Source: an uncultured Verrucomicrobiota bacterium
GTDB lineage: Bacteria > Verrucomicrobiota > Verrucomicrobiia > Opitutales > Opitutaceae
NCBI GenBank assembly: GCA_903960515.1
Contig: CAJCBL010000038.1
Span: 1 to 64,000 of the forward strand
DNA: 64,000 nt
Direction of reading: 5' to 3'
Within the stretch, counting starts at the first letter, position 1. Each line of letters begins with the position of its first letter. Both the position numbers and the translations under genes were made by a program. The notes under the pieces are model-generated. The model ran no database searches, was not told the origin of the DNA, and worked only from the letters and a program-made list of their open reading frames with translations. This document shows, piece by piece, positions 59,798-64,000 of this stretch.

Positions 59798-62260
59798 CTA
59801 TTGGCAGAACTCGGTAACTACGGGGACGGCCACCGCATCGGGGTTGGCGTAGGGGTTTGTGTTGCTGCCGGCGGCCGGGAGCTCGGTGGCCGCCTCGGAC
59901 TCGGCGGCCACTACGACGCGCAACAGCTCGGGGAACTGCCAGTCTCCGATCGGCAACTCCTGTTCCCGGCCGCTGCGCGCATCGTCCAGCACCGACCACA
60001 CGCCGTTGGCATCTGCGGTGAAGAGATTGATACCGTTGACCTCGGAGACGCCCTCCACGCGCGCCACCTCTACGGCGAGTTCGCGGTTGCTCACCGCGCG
60101 CTTGCGGCGCCAGCCCTTGCCGTCGAAGCCGCCGCCGGGCAGCGGCCAAAGCACGCGGATGAGCGCCTCTTTGACCGCGCGCAGGGTGGTGTCGGTCGCG
60201 GCGCCGTCGGCCACCGAGAGGGCTACGCTCAGGCCGAGCGGGACGTATTCGCACCCCATCACATAGAACTCGGTGCCGAGCGGGCGCCGGGCGTCGAGCC
60301 AGGCGTGCACGGCCTCAAGGAAGGGGCGGTCGGCGCGCGGATTTGGGGCGGGGCCGAGCGGAGCGCCGGGGAGTGCCATTACCGTTACGATACCGGGGAC
60401 TTCGTAGGTGCGTTGCTGTGGCTTGAAACGAGGAAACAACTCCACGCGAGCGACGCCTGCTCCGGGCGTTTCCGCCGCGAGCGTGCGGTAGTCGTCCTCG
60501 GTCACGGCCCGGTCGCGGTGGCGGAAGAGGGCGGGGATGCGCCGCTCGGCTTCCGCGAGGGTCTCGGCTTCCGCACCACCGGTGAAAGCGAGCGGCTGTA
60601 GCACCACGAGGTCCGGGCCGATCCGCGTCGCGGCGTTGTCCTGGGCGGAGCCGACGACCGACTTGAGCGTACCGGCGGGCAGGTTGCCGGCCTGGCCGCC
60701 GCCGGCGCGCATCCGGCGAACCAGGATGCGGCGGCCCGTGGCGGGGATGCGGCCGCGCACCCCGTCGCCAAAGCGGATAGTGCCCGCTTCGGCGTCGAGC
60801 TGGAAGACACGGGCGTCGCGCGCCAGGGAGGAGTCGCGGTCGAGTGTGCTCAGATCGTCGGTGCGCGCCCAGAGAGCCCAGCCGGCATCTTCCTCAACGG
60901 CGATTGCGAGGGTCTCCGGCTCCACGGCGGTGGCGTTGAGCGCGAACTGCTGGTCGGCGGCGCCATTGCTTTCGCCTACGATGAGGTTCTCCCGTGTGGA
61001 GAGTTGCTCGACCGCGACGGCGTTGACCCCGATCCAGTTGATCCAGAGGTGGCGGGCCTCGTCGCGTGCGCGCCGGTCCGCGACGAAGGATGGCTCCTGG
61101 GCTCGGTTTTGCTTCCCGGTCTTTGCCGCGGCTTTGAAGCCCGCGTCGGCAGCAAGGGCCTTTTGGGGTGGCCTCGGGCGTAGGCGGATCCATGCGACGA
61201 GGCGCGAAGCCATGGCTGTGTCGTCGAGTCGCGGTGGGCGGTCGCCCACGCCGGCGTTGAGATCCTCGCGCACGTCGTTGGCGGGTGCGTGCAGGAGCGC
61301 GCCGCGTGGCAGGGCCAGGCGCAGGATACCGGCGCGGGTGAGACCGGCGGTGCTGTCGGCGACCTCGTCGAGGGTGAGGTAGTCGGGCTGCCATGGATGC
61401 AGCGCATCGATCACGGCGCCGCTGGGTCGCACGGTGATTTCCCAGAGGTGGGGGATCTGTGCGGGCCGGTCGGCTGGAGTGGCGGTGCCGGTGGTGTCGG
61501 GAACAATTGGGAACGGTTGCCCGCTGCCTGTGCCGGAGCCCGAAGGTGTGGCCGGCGGCAGCGCGGGCACGAAGCCGATGTTGAGCAGTTGCCGGGAACC
61601 GTCGGGGCCGTTGGAGAGGATCGAGGCGGTGGCGGCGCAGAGGGCGGGCTGCGAGGCGGCATCGGGATCCTTGGGCGCGAGAAGCGCGAGCCAGAGCGAG
61701 CGGTCGGAACTGCTGCCGAAGACGTCGAAGCCGCTGGAGGCGGGTTGGCCGTCGGTAAACAGCGGAGTCGCCAGGTAGAGTTTCACCGGTGCTCCGTTGT
61801 TGTGGATCCGGGCAAGCCCCTGCTCGAGGCTGGAGTCAATCCGGTCGGTGGAGACGGGGGCGCGCTTGTAGAAGGCGGCTGCGGTGATGGGCAGGGCGGT
61901 GAACTCGTCGCTGGCCTCGAACGGCAGCGAGGAGGGGAAGGCGGCGCCGGGGCGGAAGGCGAAGGCCTGCGGAGGCTTGCCGTCCTTGGGCGAGAGCGAC
62001 ACTAGGCCGCCGGCCGGGCGCGCGGGGCGCAGCGGCTGGCCCAGCAGGCGCAGGAAGACGAGGCGCTGGCGCTCGGGGATGAGGTTGGCGCGGTACAGCA
62101 GGGCGTCGCCAAGCCAGGCGAACAGGTCGATGAGGGTGCGGCCGGGGTCGCCAATGCGCGGGTTGGTCCATTCCGGAGTGTGCGCCGGGATACGCGCGAC
62201 CAGTTCGGCAACCAGGTCGTCGAAGCGGCGGTCATCGAGGGCGGGTGGGCGGATGGGCAT
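59798..62260 (-). CDS. Putative baseplate assembly protein (gpJ/Afp11-like)
   Basis: 820 aa; DDRRFDDLVAELVARIPAHTPEWTNPRIGDPGRTLIDLFAWLGDALLYRANLIPERQRLVFLRLLG N-terminus and FGDGVRGRIPATGRRILVRRMRAGGGQAGNLPAGTL. Confidence 0.93.
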   Translation of the reverse strand: MPIRPPALDDRRFDDLVAELVARIPAHTPEWTNPRIGDPGRTLIDLFAWLGDALLYRANLIPERQRLVFLRLLGQPLRPARPAGGLVSLSPKDGKPPQAFAFRPGAAFPSSLPFEASDEFTALPITAAAFYKRAPVSTDRIDSSLEQGLARIHNNGAPVKLYLATPLFTDGQPASSGFDVFGSSSDRSLWLALLAPKDPDAASQPALCAATASILSNGPDGSRQLLNIGFVPALPPATPSGSGTGSGQPFPIVPDTTGTATPADRPAQIPHLWEITVRPSGAVIDALHPWQPDYLTLDEVADSTAGLTRAGILRLALPRGALLHAPANDVREDLNAGVGDRPPRLDDTAMASRLVAWIRLRPRPPQKALAADAGFKAAAKTGKQNRAQEPSFVADRRARDEARHLWINWIGVNAVAVEQLSTRENLIVGESNGAADQQFALNATAVEPETLAIAVEEDAGWALWARTDDLSTLDRDSSLARDARVFQLDAEAGTIRFGDGVRGRIPATGRRILVRRMRAGGGQAGNLPAGTLKSVVGSAQDNAATRIGPDLVVLQPLAFTGGAEAETLAEAERRIPALFRHRDRAVTEDDYRTLAAETPGAGVARVELFPRFKPQQRTYEVPGIVTVMALPGAPLGPAPNPRADRPFLEAVHAWLDARRPLGTEFYVMGCEYVPLGLSVALSVADGAATDTTLRAVKEALIRVLWPLPGGGFDGKGWRRKRAVSNRELAVEVARVEGVSEVNGINLFTADANGVWSVLDDARSGREQELPIGDWQFPELLRVVVAAESEAATELPAAGSNTNPYANPDAVAVPVVTEFCQ

Positions 62261-62261
62261 G

Positions 62262-62663
62262 CTACGTTTCCAGTTGGAGGTTCACGCCGAGGGTGCCGGC
62301 GGCGCCGGTGCGGCGCAGTCGGTAGGCGATTGTTACGTGCAGGTGGCCGGGTTGGTCGGGTGCGGGGGCGAGGTCCACCCGGTCGAGGGTGATTCGCGGC
62401 TCCCAGCGGCCGATCGACTCGGTCACTCGATCGTGGATGCGCCGGCGGGTGGTGATGGTGTCCGGGGCGCCGAGAAACCCGGTGAGCCCGGCACCGAAGC
62501 CTGGATGCATGAGCTGCTCGCCAGGGCGGGTGCTGAGGAGCACGCGCAGGCTCTGGCGCACGCTGTCGGCCAGCGCGGGGTAGGAGAGGCAGCCGTGTGC
62601 GTCGGGCAGCGGCAGCAGCGGCCAGCCGACGGGTTCGCGCGGAAAGGAGGAGGCGGTGCTCAT
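62262..62663 (-). CDS. GPW/gp25 family baseplate wedge protein
   Basis: 133 aa; ADSVRQSLRVLLSTRPGEQLMHPGFGAGLTGFLGAPDTITTRRRIHDRVTESIGRWEPRITLDRVDL. Confidence 0.94.
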   Translation of the reverse strand: MSTASSFPREPVGWPLLPLPDAHGCLSYPALADSVRQSLRVLLSTRPGEQLMHPGFGAGLTGFLGAPDTITTRRRIHDRVTESIGRWEPRITLDRVDLAPAPDQPGHLHVTIAYRLRRTGAAGTLGVNLQLET

Positions 62664-62670
62664 TGTTTAC

Positions 62671-64000
62671 CTAGGGGGCGGGCTTCTTCTTGAGGGGCAG
62701 GGGCAGGCAGATCTTCACGAAAGGCAGCCACCAGAAGACGAGATTGAGGATCTGTAGGATGATGTTCAGCACGATGAAGGCGCAGATCGTGATGATCGGG
62801 ATACTGAACGAGCAGATCCACATGATGGACGGGCTCTCGGAAACGCTGGCGTTTCCCTCCAGCAGCTTCTTGGCGCTGCTTTGGTTGAGGAGGTTGGCCA
62901 GCTTGGGCGGCAGGGTGAAGGAGACGTTGGGCTTGATCTTGGAGAAGTCGCCGATGTCGGGCAGCGAGATGGTGTGCACGATCGGGCCGCTCTCCCACCA
63001 GGGGGCGATGGCAAAGGGCTCGCTGGGTGCGGACCAGTCGAGCACTGGTGGGCACTCCGCGCTGTGCCTGGTGCGTATAAAGGCGTGGATACGGTAGAGG
63101 GTGTCGTCGTCGGCGAAGCGGCGGCGGCGTGGCGGGTTGGTGCGATGGCGGGCTCGCAGGAGGGCAAGGGCGGCGGCCACGATCCGGTCGGCGGTTGCTT
63201 TGTCCGGGTACGGCCAGACTTCGGGCACGCGCAGGTAGTTGGTGGGCTTGGGCGTGAGCAGGAACAACTGGGCGGCCTCATCCAGATAGGAGCCGAGGGA
63301 CTGGGGCCTCTGGATGTAGCCTGTGAATCCAAATACCGGGTCGCGGAATGCGACATAGAGGCCGTCGAGGATGGCGCGGAACTCCTTGGCGGCCTCCGAG
63401 CCGTCGAATACGCGCCAGGCGAATTGGAGTGAGCGCAGGCCGAGCAGGAAGCGGCGCAGGTTGGCCAACGGGCCGGTGGCGTTGTCGTCGAGGGAGAAGG
63501 CGGTGTCGATGTCGGCCGCGAAGATCGAACCGGGGGCGCCCTTGGGGCAGTAGTTCTCCGCGCCGCTGGAGACCAGGAACGGAGGCAACAGGGCGCGTAC
63601 GTCGGTTTCGTTTACCAAGGAGTCGATGTCGTTTTCCACGACCTCCTCGGGGCTGGTCACGGGGATCACTCCGTAAAGGAGTGTGCGTCCGGCGGCAGTA
63701 CAGATCTCGGGGGGCGCGAGGAAGAGCGGCGAGGTGCGCTCGGCCGGCGGCTCGAGGCCGGCATAGACGCGGGACAACTCGCGGTTGATTCCTGGATGCC
63801 CCGAGCGGAAGAGCGGGCGGCGGTGCTCGGCGGCGGGGTCTAGCTGGGGGGCATCAGGGCGGGCCCAGCCGAGGGGCTGGTCGTTGCGCAACTGCCAGGC
63901 GAGGTCGTTGACAGGCTGCGACAAGGAGGCCACCTGGCGGACGACAAAGCCAGAGGAGGCGATGTCCGTGGGATGGATGCGCGGGTGGCCGGGGGCGTCG
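62671..64000 (-). CDS. eCIS-operon protein with C-terminal hydrophobic (TM-like) segment; 5' end beyond window
   Basis: ORF-track start at 63933 is a GTG; the frame stays open to the window edge (..GHPRIHPTDIASSGFVVRQVASLSQPVNDL). C-terminus SIMWICSFSIPIITICAFIVLNIILQILNLVFWWLPFVKICLPLPLKKK. Confidence 0.8.
   Translation of the reverse strand, partial: DAPGHPRIHPTDIASSGFVVRQVASLSQPVNDLAWQLRNDQPLGWARPDAPQLDPAAEHRRPLFRSGHPGINRELSRVYAGLEPPAERTSPLFLAPPEICTAAGRTLLYGVIPVTSPEEVVENDIDSLVNETDVRALLPPFLVSSGAENYCPKGAPGSIFAADIDTAFSLDDNATGPLANLRRFLLGLRSLQFAWRVFDGSEAAKEFRAILDGLYVAFRDPVFGFTGYIQRPQSLGSYLDEAAQLFLLTPKPTNYLRVPEVWPYPDKATADRIVAAALALLRARHRTNPPRRRRFADDDTLYRIHAFIRTRHSAECPPVLDWSAPSEPFAIAPWWESGPIVHTISLPDIGDFSKIKPNVSFTLPPKLANLLNQSSAKKLLEGNASVSESPSIMWICSFSIPIITICAFIVLNIILQILNLVFWWLPFVKICLPLPLKKKPAP

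Noticed and set aside
41411-64000. Prophage interpretation of the tail-like genes
   Set aside because: No capsid, portal, terminase, integrase or lysis genes seen, and an eCIS-type AAA+ ATPase is present; right side not visible so not fully excluded.

Overview
High-GC bacterial chromosomal window, probably Verrucomicrobiota/Opitutales-like (inferred from gene content, not tested). The left 40 kb is mostly ordinary: pdxJ, two hybrid histidine kinases, a CPBP protease, a GreA/B-like and a CBS protein, dnaE, hisF, hemH, a phytoene-desaturase-like oxidoreductase, a CusABC-type RND metal-efflux operon, a beta-helix protein, a tandem-duplicated (double-length) UvrA, a GT-B glycosyltransferase and tRNA-Thr(TGT). 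The right 23 kb (about 41.4 kb to the window edge, minus strand) is a tightly packed operon that looks like part of an extracellular/cytoplasmic contractile injection system (eCIS). It encodes a gp25-like protein, a gpJ-like baseplate protein, tail protein I with an extra N-terminal region, three consecutive proteins sharing one N-terminal module, an AAA+ ATPase, a 1428-aa candidate effector/structural protein with an HEILGH motif, and a TPR protein. Sheath, tube, spike and PAAR genes are not in view and should lie beyond the right edge if the call is correct. The most unusual signal outside the eCIS is a set of degenerate short tandem repeats, mainly of 7-bp period and a second class of 9-bp period. 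They occur between genes and also in frame inside dnaE, uvrA (many times), a glycosyltransferase and an eCIS gene, where they encode low-complexity linker peptides.
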